Source of the DNA: Xiphydria camelus
Taxonomy: Eukaryota; Arthropoda; Insecta; Hymenoptera; Xiphydriidae
DNA: 64,000 nucleotides
Direction of reading: 5' to 3'
NCBI GenBank assembly: GCA_963678675.1
Contig: OY783194.1
Location: forward strand, 25,832,278-25,896,277
The position numbers and the translations under genes were made by a program. Position 1 is the first letter of the stretch, and every line of letters starts with the position of its first letter. Shown here one piece after another: positions 48,601 through 59,204 of the stretch. The notes beneath the pieces are model-generated. The model saw only the letters and a list, made by a program, of their open reading frames with translations, was not told the origin of the DNA and made no database searches.

Positions 48601-50159
48601 ATTGAAAAAAATTCAATTATTTATAATCATATTTGAAGATATGGATTAACAAGTTTAAGTATATGTGTTATAATAATAGGTATTTATAATTTTTGTATTA
48701 TTTTTGAAATTTTCTATTAAACGTTAAAAACTTCTGTGCCCAAATAAAAAACTGTATAATTCAACATTTCAGGAGTATTTCGATGACACCTGTAGAAGAT
48801 AATTCTGAATTAAAGGTATTGTAAAAATAGAAAAAAAAATTTACAATCACCCACAAAATAAAAGAATTTTCTTCCTTAATAAAATGGATATTACTATACA
48901 CTAACAAATTGCCCGCATTGCTCCAACAACGTTTATTCGTCGCTAGCACGCACTACGTGTTTCAACAGAGAGAAATACTGTTTAGCTCCCACCTCTGTCG
49001 TCCTCATGGCGCAGTAGAGGTTAAGAGTAGGTAGTTGGACATGATGTGTGATATAATCTTTTAAAAAATTCTGAATTTACAACACTTTTTAGAGCATATA
49101 CCGACCCTTAGTCCCTACGATACACGTATGCCGATCGTTCTCTTCAATATATATTATTTTTTCTATGAAATATCGTTTCACATGCTCGGCATACGTGATA
49201 CTATCATTGCAAGATGCGATTTTTTTTTGCAATAAGTAATTAACTTCTCCAACACAAGTTCCACGGGGACCTGTCAATTTTGCTTGGTCGTTTATCAGCA
49301 TATGCATTATTACCGAAACCTCAAAGGGCATACATGATACTACCATTGCACTTTTTGGCAGCATGCCGAAGGTCTACAGAGGTAAAGAGCAGGTAGTTGG
49401 ACACCTACTCCTTGGTAGAGGCACAGACGGCTTCGCGCAGTGCAGAACGCATTTATGACTAAGAGAGAGTCGGGAATATATGCGCGTTCTCTGTCGGTCC
49501 CCAGTACAGTGGTGCGGCCACAGATTTCATTCAGGACTGCCACTCACCAGAAAATCAGTTGTATTATATTATATTATATCTCCACACAGAAGGTATTCAG
49601 TGCGAAGCCGTAGAGGACTTTTTTTTAGATAATAATCTAACGAATACCAAGTTAAAAGAAAAAAAATTGTTCCCCAATGTTTTCAGTGAAAAAAATCGGT
49701 TTAAAATCTAAAATAATCAATAATCGAATTAATAATGCATTAATTTTTTTTTCTTTATCCCTCAAAATGTAGGTCTACTCCTGTAGATGCGATTTAAAAA
49801 AAAAATCATCGAAAAAGAGTAATTTTTCGATTTCTTATGAATTTTTTAAGCGCAGCATGCTCCCTTAGGTGGTGCGCAAACTTTGAACGCATTTTGCCGC
49901 TTCCCTATTGCATATAGGTACAAATTTCACTAAGACTTTTTTATTATAAATTCGATTGTTTACAACTTTTATTTGAAGATTTTCTCGTTATTCTTGAAAG
50001 TTGAAGAGATATTCGCAAAAAATCGGTTTTTTTTTGTTTATATCTCTTTTTTAAACAATCCGACCGGAGATGATCCTTCAAAATATCAGGAAGTTGTTGT
50101 AGGGTGCAAAAAGTACCTACTGTAAAAAATTCTAATTCAGGACTTCAATGACTGGACTA
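45693..50159. mobile_element. 4.5 kb near-perfect palindrome
   Basis: The left arm 45693-47346 and right arm 48527-50159 are inverted copies of about 1.65 kb differing by rare substitutions and small length changes. The outer tips are tagtccagtcattgaagtcc and its inverse. The loop (47347-48526) begins with a direct repeat of the arm's inner about 110 bp (47426-47535). Mirrored frames of 67 and 62 codons occur in both arms but have no domain. It may be a foldback transposon, a local inverted duplication or, if expressed, a long hairpin RNA locus. No target duplication was found. Confidence 0.8.
48207..48428. mobile_element. MITE in the palindrome loop
   Basis: Ends ttcaacccttctgaggtcgc and the inverse gtgacctcagaagggttaaa, about 220 bp, present in the loop only. 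Confidence 0.6.
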
Positions 50160-50601
50160 TACATACCCTCTTGCCGAGACAGGTCCAGGAAGGCCGACCG
50201 CGAGAGCGTGGAAAGCAAGCTCGCCCCGCCCCGCCTCGCTATCTTCGCTCGCCACGCCAGCGCTCGGTTGAATACAGAAATTACTGATTACGATCACGTT
50301 TTTGGGTAGAATCAAAATTCGAATCCGCAGCAATTATCAGTTAGACTTCTTGTTTGTCTCTATAACCCTATTTTTTTACAAAAGTACAGTTTTGGCATTT
50401 TTTAAGCATTTGTTTGTAAAATTTTTCAACTTAAAATTTTAATAACCAATTTCATTAAATTCTACATTGAAAACAGTCAAGAATCCGTTTACAGATTAAA
50501 AAATGAACCGTTCGTTTGGGAGAAAATTGTCAAGTAAAATTCGTTCATTTTGGTGCTGCCACGTGGTGGCAAAATTTTGAACCAAAGACGGTACATTTAG
50601 C
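50160..50601. other. Spacer before the LTR element
   Basis: Short GC-rich then AT-rich sequence. No supported feature. Confidence 0.45.
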
Positions 50602-52394
50602 CTTAACGAGTTTAGCGAGCCTGCGAGAGAGTGTCAAGTACGAGTAGTGACAGAAGTGGTCGAGAGAGAGAGAGTCGAGGGAGAAACGGAGCGTCTCCAA
50701 GGAGTCATCGTGGTCAGCCCCGATTCCGAGAGGATCCTTCGCCGAAACCTGAAGGATCAGAGGTGTCGTGAGGGGCCGCCAACCAGACGACCAAGGAGGA
50801 CGACGAGGGGGCCATTGAAGACCTCGACGCCACCGGTACGCTCCTCCGTTCCCGAACGTTCGACCTCCCACCCGCCGTGGGCCTCCGTCGAGCCGGCGCG
50901 CACCTGTTCGCCGTGTTCGCGCCCGTTTCCGTCTCGCGCTCGCCGTCCGAGAGCGCACGTTTCCGTCTCGCGCTCGCCGTCCGAGAGCGCACGTTGCCGT
51001 CTAGCGCTCGCCGTCCGAGAGCGCACGATTTCATCCCGCGCTCGCCGTCCGAGAGCGCCCGTTTCCGTTTTAGCGGTCACCGGTTAGAGCGTGCGTTTCG
51101 TCGTCGCGTTAGCGGGAGGCGTGTGGCACCGAAGCCGTGCCAAGAGTCGTCGCGACTGCGAACGTCGCCTGGGAACCGTCGTCCCGTTCCGCGGAGAACA
51201 ATAAAGTCTTTCTTTTTCTGTTTCTTTGTTTCTGCGTTCCGTTTCTTTTCGTTTTGTTCGCCCGTCCTTCCGTGTCCCAGCCATCGTCCACCGAACCGCC
51301 CCTCTACCATACGCTAGAGGTAGCCGAGCCCGACGGAGATCGAACCGCTTCCGATCTCCCGGTTCTCGTCCGTTTTCAGGGACCGCGTTCGTCTCCCTGA
51401 ATGGCGGGATCGTGACCCGCCTGGCGCCCATCGTTTTTTTCGTTTCGCGCGCGGCATCGTCGCCGCTTAAAGGTTACCGCACACTTGGGCGTCGCGGCGC
51501 GTCGCGTCGCGTCGGGGCGCGTCGGGTCGCGTCGGGTCGCGTTGGGGTGCGTCTAAGCCCGGCGATTATTACCTGAATGTCCATAAATTTTACGACATGC
51601 CCGGCGATGCTCGGCGATTCTTACCTGAATGTCAGTAAATTTTACGTCACGGCTCGGTGACGCTTCGCGATGGATGGTGGCATCGCCCACTTTTCCGGCG
51701 GCAACCGACAGATTCGGACTTGAATGTCCGTAAATTTTATAAAATATATTATAATCAGACGGTATCTAGCAGTGCAACAAGATGTATGACGGCAGCAGTA
51801 GTTCTAATGAGGAAATTTGCTTTTATGATAGCATTGATGTCAGAAAGAAATAGAAAGAAGAGAACGTGGATCCATCCTATCAATAAAAAACGCGCCAGTC
51901 TTGGAGAATTCGCTCGTCTAGTCGCGATATTAACCACGAGGTATTTCGATCGCGATGATAGTGAGTGGTAAGAATCGATATTCCGAATTTCGTCTATTGT
52001 GTGACGGACAAAGACGACCCGTCTTTATGACCGTCCCGTCGGGACGCGTCGTTTGACGCCAAGGATTCGAAGGGAAGAATCCCCGTCCTCGACGCGACGC
52101 GACGCGCCGCGCCGCGCCGCTCTAGTGTGCGGTAGTACATTCATTTGTATGTATTTTATCCAGTCGGTATTTTGACGCGACGCGACGCGAAGAGCCGCTC
52201 TGGGCAAGAACCCCGTCCCTGACGCGACGCGACGCGCCGCGCCGCGCCGCTCTAGTGTGCGGTAGTACATTTATTTGTATGTATTTTATCCCAGTCGGTA
52301 TTTTGACGCGCCGCGACGCGACGCCCTAGTGTGCGGTAACCTTTATAGTGGCGTAGCGGAGGGCACCGGGGGCCCTCGCCGAAACGCTACGTCA
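50602..52394 (+). repeat. 5' LTR, left-truncated, with internal insertion
   Basis: Lacks about the first 163 bp present in the 3' LTR. Ends tacgtca, the inverse of the 3' LTR start tgtgacg. Contains four 34-bp tandem units (cgtttccgtctcgcgctcgc-type, 50924-51059) and an AATAAA at about 51200 suitable as the poly(A) signal. A Harbinger-like element occupies 51470-52342. Confidence 0.75.
51470..52342 (+). mobile_element. PIF/Harbinger-like element, copy 1
   Basis: The ends are aaggttaccgcacact and agtgtgcggtaacct, flanked by TTA at 51467-51469 and 52343-52345, the TWA-type duplication of PIF/Harbinger. Both ends hold arrays of gcgtc-type GC-rich repeats. An internal frame (51657-51971, plus) contains KKRTWIHPINKKRASLGEFA, matching the N-terminal start of HARBI1-like nucleases as I know them. 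The DDE domain is missing, so the element is non-autonomous. Confidence 0.7.
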
Positions 52395-52399
52395 TAAAT

Positions 52400-52417
52400 T
52401 GGCGCCCAACGTGGGGC
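52400..52417 (+). other. Primer-binding site
   Basis: tggcgcccaacgtggggc lies five bases after the 5' LTR end. The TGGCGCCCAACGTGGGG type is common in insect LTR elements and would pair with a tRNA 3' end. Confidence 0.85.
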
Positions 52418-53432
52418 TGCCGCCGTTGAAAAGTAAATTGTTCCTCCGCGAGTTATAAATTCGACGCGACCGTTAGTCGTCGCGAATCGCCGTTAGGAAT
52501 AATCCGCAACGTGGCGAATTCGAATCCTTATCGGCAGAGGACAGTTTTTGCGTGACCTCGGAGGCTGGGACGAGGACGAAGCCGTTATCGTCGCGCTTTC
52601 GACTGCGTCGTCGTTTTCTTTCGCGCTTTCTTCTTTGTTTTCGCCGCCTCTTAGACCGACGTAATAGTCCAAGAGCCAGAGCCAAAAAAGGTCTCTGAAT
52701 TTAATAAGCCCAGTTTTTTATAGTTTATTACAGTGGTTGTGTAGACAAACATACTGCGGTCAGTCAAGCGAAAGCTGGGGCATATGTCTCAGGGACGCTA
52801 TCAAAGTTGTCGTTCCTGCCGGGGTAATAATTTGAATTTAATAAGGTTGAAAATCGGTATACAACTTGTATATTGCATATAAATAAAGGTTACGAAGTCA
52901 GTCAGCTGAATGTGGGGGCGGAGCTGGTCAGTCAGCAAAAAAAGAAATGTTAATTTCGCGCGCGCTCGGCGTTGCAGGCGATTTCAAATCAGAGTATAGA
53001 AAAGAGCACGGTATACTCGTAGGGGGGGTAAGAGACAATAGCTCGGGGTCTGTTCCGTCGCACAGAGCGTACACATAGGTCGTAAATATCACGGACAATT
53101 CGTTAACAGCCATCTCCTGCAGTACCCGCTTTGACCGGTACCGTCATAAAAGTGATCCGAGCCGGCTAAAGGAGAGGAGTGTCCGATGCAGACGATGAAC
53201 AATTGGGGAATTTTGATACTTAGTTTTTCCATTTCGCCAGCGTCATCGACATCCTTCCCCTGGCCGATCAGGGTGCGTCGCGTCACGTCACGTTAGCCCA
53301 CGCTATCCCTTCCATTGGGCTACGATGTGAATATATAAATCGGGGCTAAAAGCGTGTCCTTCAATGTACTATCAACCATCAAGTGTCGTGTCTCAATTCG
53401 TGTTGTATTGAACAATGGTTAAACCGTAGTGA

Positions 53433-53846
53433 GTGACGCATGTGTTTCGTTTCAAAATGAACAAAATTTGTGTATTCTGCCTCAAGAAGCATCAGCTATT
53501 AATATCATTTACAGAGAAGACTTTAACAAATTGTAAAGCAATTTTACGAATTCGTGCAAAATATAATTTAACGTATGACAATATATCTTTGCCGTCGAAT
53601 CCAGGACAAATTGAGTGCTACCATGTAGTTTGCTACAGAAAGTTTACGGCTTTAAGTAAAAAGTATAGACAAGAGTTAAGGTAAGATACAATTCAATATA
53701 AACATTTTGTGCATGCTCAAAATAGTTTATTTCGTACTTATTATCGATATGACTTGAACACCTATTGAAGTAAGAAGTTGCGTTGTTGACGTTTAAGCGA
53801 AATCAACGAATTTGATGATTCGGAGGCAGAATTTGATAATGAATGA
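53433..53846 (+). CDS. Small Cys-rich protein of the palindromic element
   Basis: Exon 1 (53433-53680) ends at a strong donor (gttaag then gtaaga). A phase-matching acceptor (gacgtttaag) opens exon 2 (53798-53846), giving 98 residues that end in INEFDDSEAEFDNE. If translation starts at the next ATG (53457) it is 90 residues. The N-terminal part has ICVFC, a later Cys, and GQIECYHVVCYRKFTAL, a probable zinc-binding module that I associate with N-termini of larger repeat-encoded arthropod proteins. Here the large core is absent, so this looks like an internally deleted derivative. A tatataaat motif about 100 bp upstream may drive it. Function unknown. Confidence 0.5.
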
Positions 53847-54124
53847 GTTATTAAAATATTATTTGTAATGTCTATTCTGTACATATATAATACATTTTCA
53901 ATATTATTACATTATAATTAATTAATAGCCTATTGAATCTAGTTCGTTAAATAATAATTTATATATTCGTATCGTAGCCCAATGGAGGGGATAGCGTGGG
54001 CTAACGTGACGCGACGCGCCCTAATCGGCCAGAGGAGGGATGTCGATGACGCTGGCGAAATGGAAAAACTAAGTATCAAAATTCCCCAATTGTTCATCGT
54101 CTGCATCGGATACTCCTCTCCTTA

Positions 54125-55032
54125 AAGGTTACCGCACACTAGGGCGTCGCGTCGCGGCGCGGCGCGTCGCGTCGCGGCGCGTCAAAATACCGACTGGGAT
54201 AAAATACATAGAAATAAATGTACTACCGCACACTAGAGCGGCGCGGCGCGGCGCGTCGCGTCGCGTCGCGTCAGGGACGGGGTTCTTGCCCAGAGCGGCT
54301 CTTCGCGTCGCGTCGCGTCAAAATACCGACTGGATAAAATACATACAAATGAATGTACTACCGCACACTAGAGCGGCGCGGCGCGGCGCGTCGCGTCGCG
54401 TCGCGTCGCGTCGAGGACGGGGATTCTTCCCTTCGAATCCTTGGCGTCAAACGACGCGTCCCGACGGGACGGTCATAAAGACGGGTCGTCTTTGTCCGTC
54501 ACACAATAGACGAAATTCGGAATATCGATTCTTACCACTCACTATCATCGCGATCGAAATACCTCGTGGTTAATATCGCGACTAGACAAGCGAATTCTCC
54601 AAGACTGGCGCGTTTTTTATTGATAGGATGGATCCACGTTCTCTTCTTTCTATTTCTTTCTGACATCAATGCTATCATAAAAGCAAATTTCCTCATTAGA
54701 ACTACTGCTGCCGTCATACATCTTGTTGCATTGCTAGATACCGTCTGATTATAATATATTTTATAAAATTTACGGACATTCAAGTCCGAATCTGTCGGTT
54801 GCCGCCGGAAAAGTGGGCGATGCCACCATCCATCGCGGAGCGTCACCGAGCCGTGACGTAAAATTTACTGACATTCAGGTAAGAATCGCCGAGCGTCGCC
54901 GGGCATGTCGTAAAATTTATGGACATTCAGGTAATAATCGCCGGGCTTAGACGCACCCCAACGCGACCCGACGCGACCCGACGCGCCCCGACGCGACGCG
55001 ACGCGCCGCGACGCCCAAGTGTGCGGTAACCT
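54125..55032 (-). mobile_element. PIF/Harbinger-like element, copy 2
   Basis: Same ends as 51470-52342 and same internal frame on the minus strand (54846-54532). Flanked by TTA at 54122-54124 and 55033-55035. It interrupts the right arm of the palindromic element; the left arm at about 53160-53180 keeps the uninterrupted site (gagccggctaaaggagagg). Confidence 0.75.
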
Positions 55033-55545
55033 TTAGCCGGCTCGGATCACTTTTATGACGGTACCGGTCAAAGCGGGTACTGCGGGAGATGGCTGTTAAC
55101 GAATTGTCCGTGATATTTACGACCTATGTACGCTCGGTGCGACGGAACAGACCCCGAGCTATTGTCTCTTACCCCCCCCCCCCCCCTACGAGTATACCTG
55201 CGCTCTTTCCTATACTCTGATTTGAAATCGCCTGCAACGCCGAGCGCGCGCGAAATTTACATTTCTTTTTTTGCTGACTGACCAGCTCCGCCCCCACATT
55301 CAGCTGACTGACTTCGTAACCTTTATTTATATGCAATATACAAGTTGTATACCGATTTTCAACCTTATTAAATTCAAATTATTACCCCGGCAGGAACGAC
55401 AACTTTGATAGCGTCCCTGAGACATATGCCCCAGCTTTCGCTTGACTGACCGCAGTATGTTTGTCTACACAACCACTGTAATAAACTATAAAAAAACTGG
55501 GCTTACTAAATTCAGAGACCGTTCTTGGCTCTGGCTCTCCGACTA

Positions 55546-55932
55546 TAAGATCCGGTTCGGTTCGAGCGACTCGACCGTTGCGGGGTCAAGCGGACCCAGC
55601 GCACGGCGAATAGCGGGGCGATTCCCCCCGGCTCACCGACGCGTAGTAGTAGGCGTAGCGATAAGCGAAGGAGTGTGCGTGATTGCGACACGCTCGCGGC
55701 ACCGCGGATCCGTTTTACCGACCGCGGTGAAACCGCGACGGATCCCCGTTATCCGGGCCGCGACCCAGATACGCGTGTGAGCAGCTGATCGGCCATCGCA
55801 CAATCTCCGAGAGATATCGAAGCGATTCCGGGCTCGATCAGCTGAGCGATCGACGACCGATTCGTCGAGCACGCACGCGTTGGGATTGAGTGCGCGTACC
55901 AATCCCCGGGGGTGCCGCCACCGAAAAGGACA
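55546..55932 (+). other. Leader of the LTR element, downstream part
   Basis: GC-rich untranslated leader continuing from the part before the palindromic element. No coding motif. Confidence 0.5.
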
Positions 55933-57804
55933 ATGTCAAGTGCGTCGGGTGACTCGCGAGTGAGCCACGACTCCTTCACCCTCGAGGAACTCCGAGATCT
56001 CGCCGAGGTTCTCGGACTTGACCCGAGTGGAGATGCTCTCACCTTAGGCGCGCGCTTGACAAGGGAGATGAGGTCCGCTCGACCCCGGAGGTCGGAGATA
56101 GAAGTCGCCCCACCGCGTGAGGAAGACCCGATGGTCCAGGAGGATCGTCGTCAAGCCGGTCCCGTTCGTTTCGACGTGACGGCTCGTCCCGATACACCCG
56201 CCGGGGAGCCGACGAATCGGACGGGCGAAGGCGAACTTCGAGATTTCCTCAGAAGGACTACCCCGGAGCCGCCTCAGCAGGTACCGACGAGGAGGGGGGA
56301 GGTCCCCGGCGATGAAGAACGGAACGTGTCTTCTCTCGAACCGCAGGGGAGGATCACCAACGGCCCGCAAGACCTCGGGGGGAGCGTCCTCGTAAGACTC
56401 CTCCCCGACTCCGAAGCTCGAATTCTGCCCGGAGACGCGCCCGCGCGGGGTTACACGCCACCCACGACTTCGACGGCGTACGAGACGCCACCGACGATTA
56501 CGACGGCGTCTGAGGTGCCACTGGGGATCGGAACCCCATCGTTATGGGCCACCGCCGCGCCCTGGGTACCCCTCTCATCGACGGCTACGACCAGGGTCAC
56601 GGAGTCGCTGCCTCGCACGATCGTCAGCGCATCCGTGGGAGCACCGATCATCACACCGATCGACACGATGATCGGGCGCCTGGAGTTCCCCGACCGGAAC
56701 GCCGGATCGCCGATCCTGAAACCGCCCGTTCGACCGATCGCCGCCGAGCCGGAGCTTCCTCCACATGAACCGAGGCCGAGGGTATTCGCGGAAGGACCCG
56801 GACCAAGGTCTCTCGAACGGGACCCTGCGGGATTCCCAGCGAGTGTCTCGCGCCCGCTCCGCGAACGAATAGAGAGTGAGATCCATCAGGCCGTACAACG
56901 AATCCTCACAACATACCTCGGAGAGCCCGGACAGGAAGAGAGAGAGCGGGAGGAAGCTCGTCCTCGACCTCCGATCACCGCACCGTCCCCGGCCGCAGGA
57001 CGAAGGATCACCGTTCCTCCTCGCTCCACGGAACGACCGACTCGGCCGAAAACCTCGCTGCGACCCTCGAGAGTCGCTCTGACGTCTTCCACGACCAGAC
57101 CGAAGATAACGGGTGAACCCGCACGAACTACCAACGAGGACGTAAGATGTTGGAACTGTTCGAGCCCCGACCATCGCTTACGTCGGTGCCCGAAGCCACG
57201 ACTAAAGGGCTATTGCTACCGATGCAATAAAGGAACTCCGGATCCCCAGTGCCGTCGATGCAAGGGAAACGGCAAATCGAGGGGCGCGCGAGATCACCAC
57301 GACTTTCCTCCCATCTCGACGAGACGGAGTCTCTCAAGTTCCCCGGAATCCTCGCCTCGACCGCGGAAGCGCCGCAGGAACCGAGGAAAACGCCGAAGAG
57401 GACCACCGGAAATCCTTCAGAATTATTATCCACCGCGGGTAATACGTACAACTTCTTGGTCGCATGGGACTCCACGCCACATCCGAGAAACCGAAGGCAT
57501 ACGATGGAGTCGACCCGGAAGCGGTAAGAGACTCGGATATTTCACCGAAGATGGGGAACGTCACACCTTACCGTCCGTAATGTCTCGCGAACCGATTGGC
57601 AACCGTCACAAACTGGCGGCCAACGGTATAAATCGGTCTTCGTGCCTGAGCACCGTGTCGGCAAGACTACAGGAAGTCACACCGTACCCCGACCGGGAGC
57701 ACAGGGAATTCGAAGCTAGCACCGACAGGACGTCTAGGAGAATCGGGGACCACGGTAGACGACAAGAGCCCGTAGGTTTCCCCTTACCTAGCGCCCGACA
57801 TTAG
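55933..57804 (+). CDS. gag: Gag protein of the LTR element
   Basis: A 623-residue frame from the ATG at 55933; the frame is open a further seven codons upstream with a GTG. The N-terminus (SFTLEELRDLAEVLGLDPSG) looks like a helical capsid-side segment. The middle is Pro/Arg/Thr-rich. Around residue 405 is a CCHC zinc knuckle, CWNCSSPDHRLRRC, followed by CYRC...CRRC, the usual nucleic-acid-binding end of retrotransposon Gag. The C-terminus is basic. Gag packages the element's RNA into particles. It has no frameshift into pol, and pol is absent. Family (Gypsy-like) is inferred from the knuckle pattern and primer site. Confidence 0.8.
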   Translation: MSSASGDSRVSHDSFTLEELRDLAEVLGLDPSGDALTLGARLTREMRSARPRRSEIEVAPPREEDPMVQEDRRQAGPVRFDVTARPDTPAGEPTNRTGEGELRDFLRRTTPEPPQQVPTRRGEVPGDEERNVSSLEPQGRITNGPQDLGGSVLVRLLPDSEARILPGDAPARGYTPPTTSTAYETPPTITTASEVPLGIGTPSLWATAAPWVPLSSTATTRVTESLPRTIVSASVGAPIITPIDTMIGRLEFPDRNAGSPILKPPVRPIAAEPELPPHEPRPRVFAEGPGPRSLERDPAGFPASVSRPLRERIESEIHQAVQRILTTYLGEPGQEEREREEARPRPPITAPSPAAGRRITVPPRSTERPTRPKTSLRPSRVALTSSTTRPKITGEPARTTNEDVRCWNCSSPDHRLRRCPKPRLKGYCYRCNKGTPDPQCRRCKGNGKSRGARDHHDFPPISTRRSLSSSPESSPRPRKRRRNRGKRRRGPPEILQNYYPPRVIRTTSWSHGTPRHIRETEGIRWSRPGSGKRLGYFTEDGERHTLPSVMSREPIGNRHKLAANGINRSSCLSTVSARLQEVTPYPDREHREFEASTDRTSRRIGDHGRRQEPVGFPLPSARH

Positions 57805-57828
57805 ACTCGCTTCCACGGCGTGTTCCGT

Positions 57829-58475
57829 CGCCGTATCGACTTCCCTACCGCCAATCGCATTGGACCCACCGGCCGAAGGAACGGAGGTCAACCCGAGAGT
57901 CGTCATCGTAAACGCAGCACGACTCGAAACGGACCTCGAAGACGGAAGTCATTCCGCCTTCGGCAACGCATCGTCCTGCGAGCGAGGAAGCGACGGCAGG
58001 AAACGACCAACCCGAGGAGGCCAACGCGCGCAACGGATTCCAACGTCAGGAAGATCGCCGTATCGACTTCCCTATCGCCAATCGCATTGGACCCACCGGC
58101 CGAAGGAACGGAGGTCAACCCGAGAGTCGTCATCGTAAACGCCGCACGACTCGAAACGGACCTCGAAAACGGAAAACGTTCCGCCTTCGGCAACGCAATG
58201 TCCTGCGAGCGAGGGAGCGACGACAACAAGAGGAAATGAAGCCCCGAAGACAGCGAGCGTCCCGAAGGAAGATCCGTTAACGCCGGACCTCTCAGCTTCG
58301 ACCTCGCCGTACGTCATACATTGGCACCCTTCGAATTTAACCGTAACTTCGGTCCCGCTCGTCACGCCGAAGAAACGGAGGTCGACCCGCGAGTCGTGTT
58401 CGGAAGCGCCGAACAACTCGAAAATGACCTCGAAGACGGAAACCGTTCCGCCTTCGGCAGCACCGCGTCCTGGGT
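57829..58475 (+). repeat. 227-bp tandem repeat in the element's 3' region
   Basis: cgccgtatcgacttccctac begins units at 57829 and 58056 (period 227 bp). A third, shorter and diverged unit lies at about 58355-58475. Short frames run through the repeats but change frame between units, so no protein is called. Confidence 0.8.
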
Positions 58476-58627
58476 ACTGTTATATAGAAATACCGATGCG
58501 CTGACGACTTAACTAATTACGTTCCCCTACTTTAAACCGATACCATTCTCCTAGCGACGGAGCGCGTTAGCTTAAGACTAATCGAGTCAGTCGGGGGCGG
58601 CGCGTATCGAACCTAAGGGTTCGAGCT

Positions 58628-58642
58628 AAGGAGGGGGGAGTT
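58628..58642 (+). other. Polypurine tract
   Basis: aaggaggggggagtt directly precedes the TG of the 3' LTR, as expected for the plus-strand primer. Confidence 0.75.
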
Positions 58643-59126
58643 TGTGACGTGGAGAATCGCTCCGCGTCACAAAAAGGGTGCACTCGGGCCCCTTTCGGAA
58701 AATGCGCGCGAATCGATTCGCGATAAGGCCGCGCGAAGCGTCACGATCGCGATCGTGAGGAGGAGGCGAGTTAGTTCCGCTCGAGTCACGATACGAGCAC
58801 GATCGCTTAACGAGTTTAGCGAGCCTGCGAGAGAGTGTCAAGTACGAGTAGTGACAGCAGTGGTCGAGAGAGAGAGAGTCGAGGGAGAAACGGAGCGTCT
58901 CCAAGGAGTCATCGTGGTCAGCCCCGATTCCGAGAGGATCCTTCGCCGAAACCTGAAGGATCAGAGGTGTCGTGAGGGGCCGCCAACCAGACGACCAAGG
59001 AGGACGACGAGGGGGCCATTGAAGACCTCGACGCCACCGGTACGCTCCTCCTTTCCCGAACGTTCGACCTCCGACCCGCCGTGGGCCTCCGTCGAGCCGG
59101 CGCGCACCTGTTCGCCGTGTTCGCGC
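58643..59126 (+). repeat. 3' LTR, right-truncated
   Basis: Starts tgtgacgtggagaatcgc and matches the 5' LTR from 58806 to 59126. The match stops exactly where the 34-bp tandem repeats begin in the 5' LTR, and other sequence follows. Confidence 0.75.
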
Positions 59127-59191
59127 ACATTTTTTAGGGCTTTGGAAGGTAAAAATGTTTAAAAAATTACAACGAAATAGATTTTATAAAT

Positions 59192-59197
59192 TTTATT
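59192..59197 (-). terminator. Poly(A) signal of the small secreted peptide gene
   Basis: AATAAA on the minus strand, only about eight bases after the TAA stop. Confidence 0.6.
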
Positions 59198-59204
59198 GTC
59201 TTTC

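Larger units (their letters stand above)
52672..55545. mobile_element. Palindromic element carrying a small gene
   Basis: The left arm (about 52672-53325) and right arm (about 53970-55545, lengthened by a Harbinger-like insert) are inverted copies from gagccagagcc to cacgctatccc. The outer parts share ggtctctgaatttaataagc. The unique centre of about 640 bp contains a TATA-like box, a two-exon gene and its 3' end. Without the insert it would be about 2.0 kb. It lies in the leader of the LTR element. No target duplication was identified and the superfamily is unknown. Confidence 0.7.
50602..59126 (+). mobile_element. Gag-only LTR retrotransposon with nested insertions
   Basis: Two direct LTR parts (50602-52394 and 58643-59126) share about 320 bp (for example cttaacgagtttagcgagcc). 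Between them lie, in order, a primer-binding site, a leader interrupted by a palindromic element, a gag gene and a polypurine tract. No reverse transcriptase, integrase or protease was found in any frame; only about 840 bp separate the gag stop from the 3' LTR. Both outer LTR tips are deleted. The element is strikingly GC- and CpG-rich compared with the window. It resembles the gag-bearing non-autonomous (TR-GAG or LARD-like) elements known from plants. Confidence 0.75.

Noticed and set aside
46327..49543. Mirrored 67- and 62-codon frames in the palindrome arms
   Set aside because: They exist twice only because the arms are copies; no domain or start context supports them.
50545..51576. Several 100-146 codon frames in the 5' LTR
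   Set aside because: Products of GC-rich, stop-poor LTR sequence and 34-bp repeats; Arg/Pro-rich without motifs.
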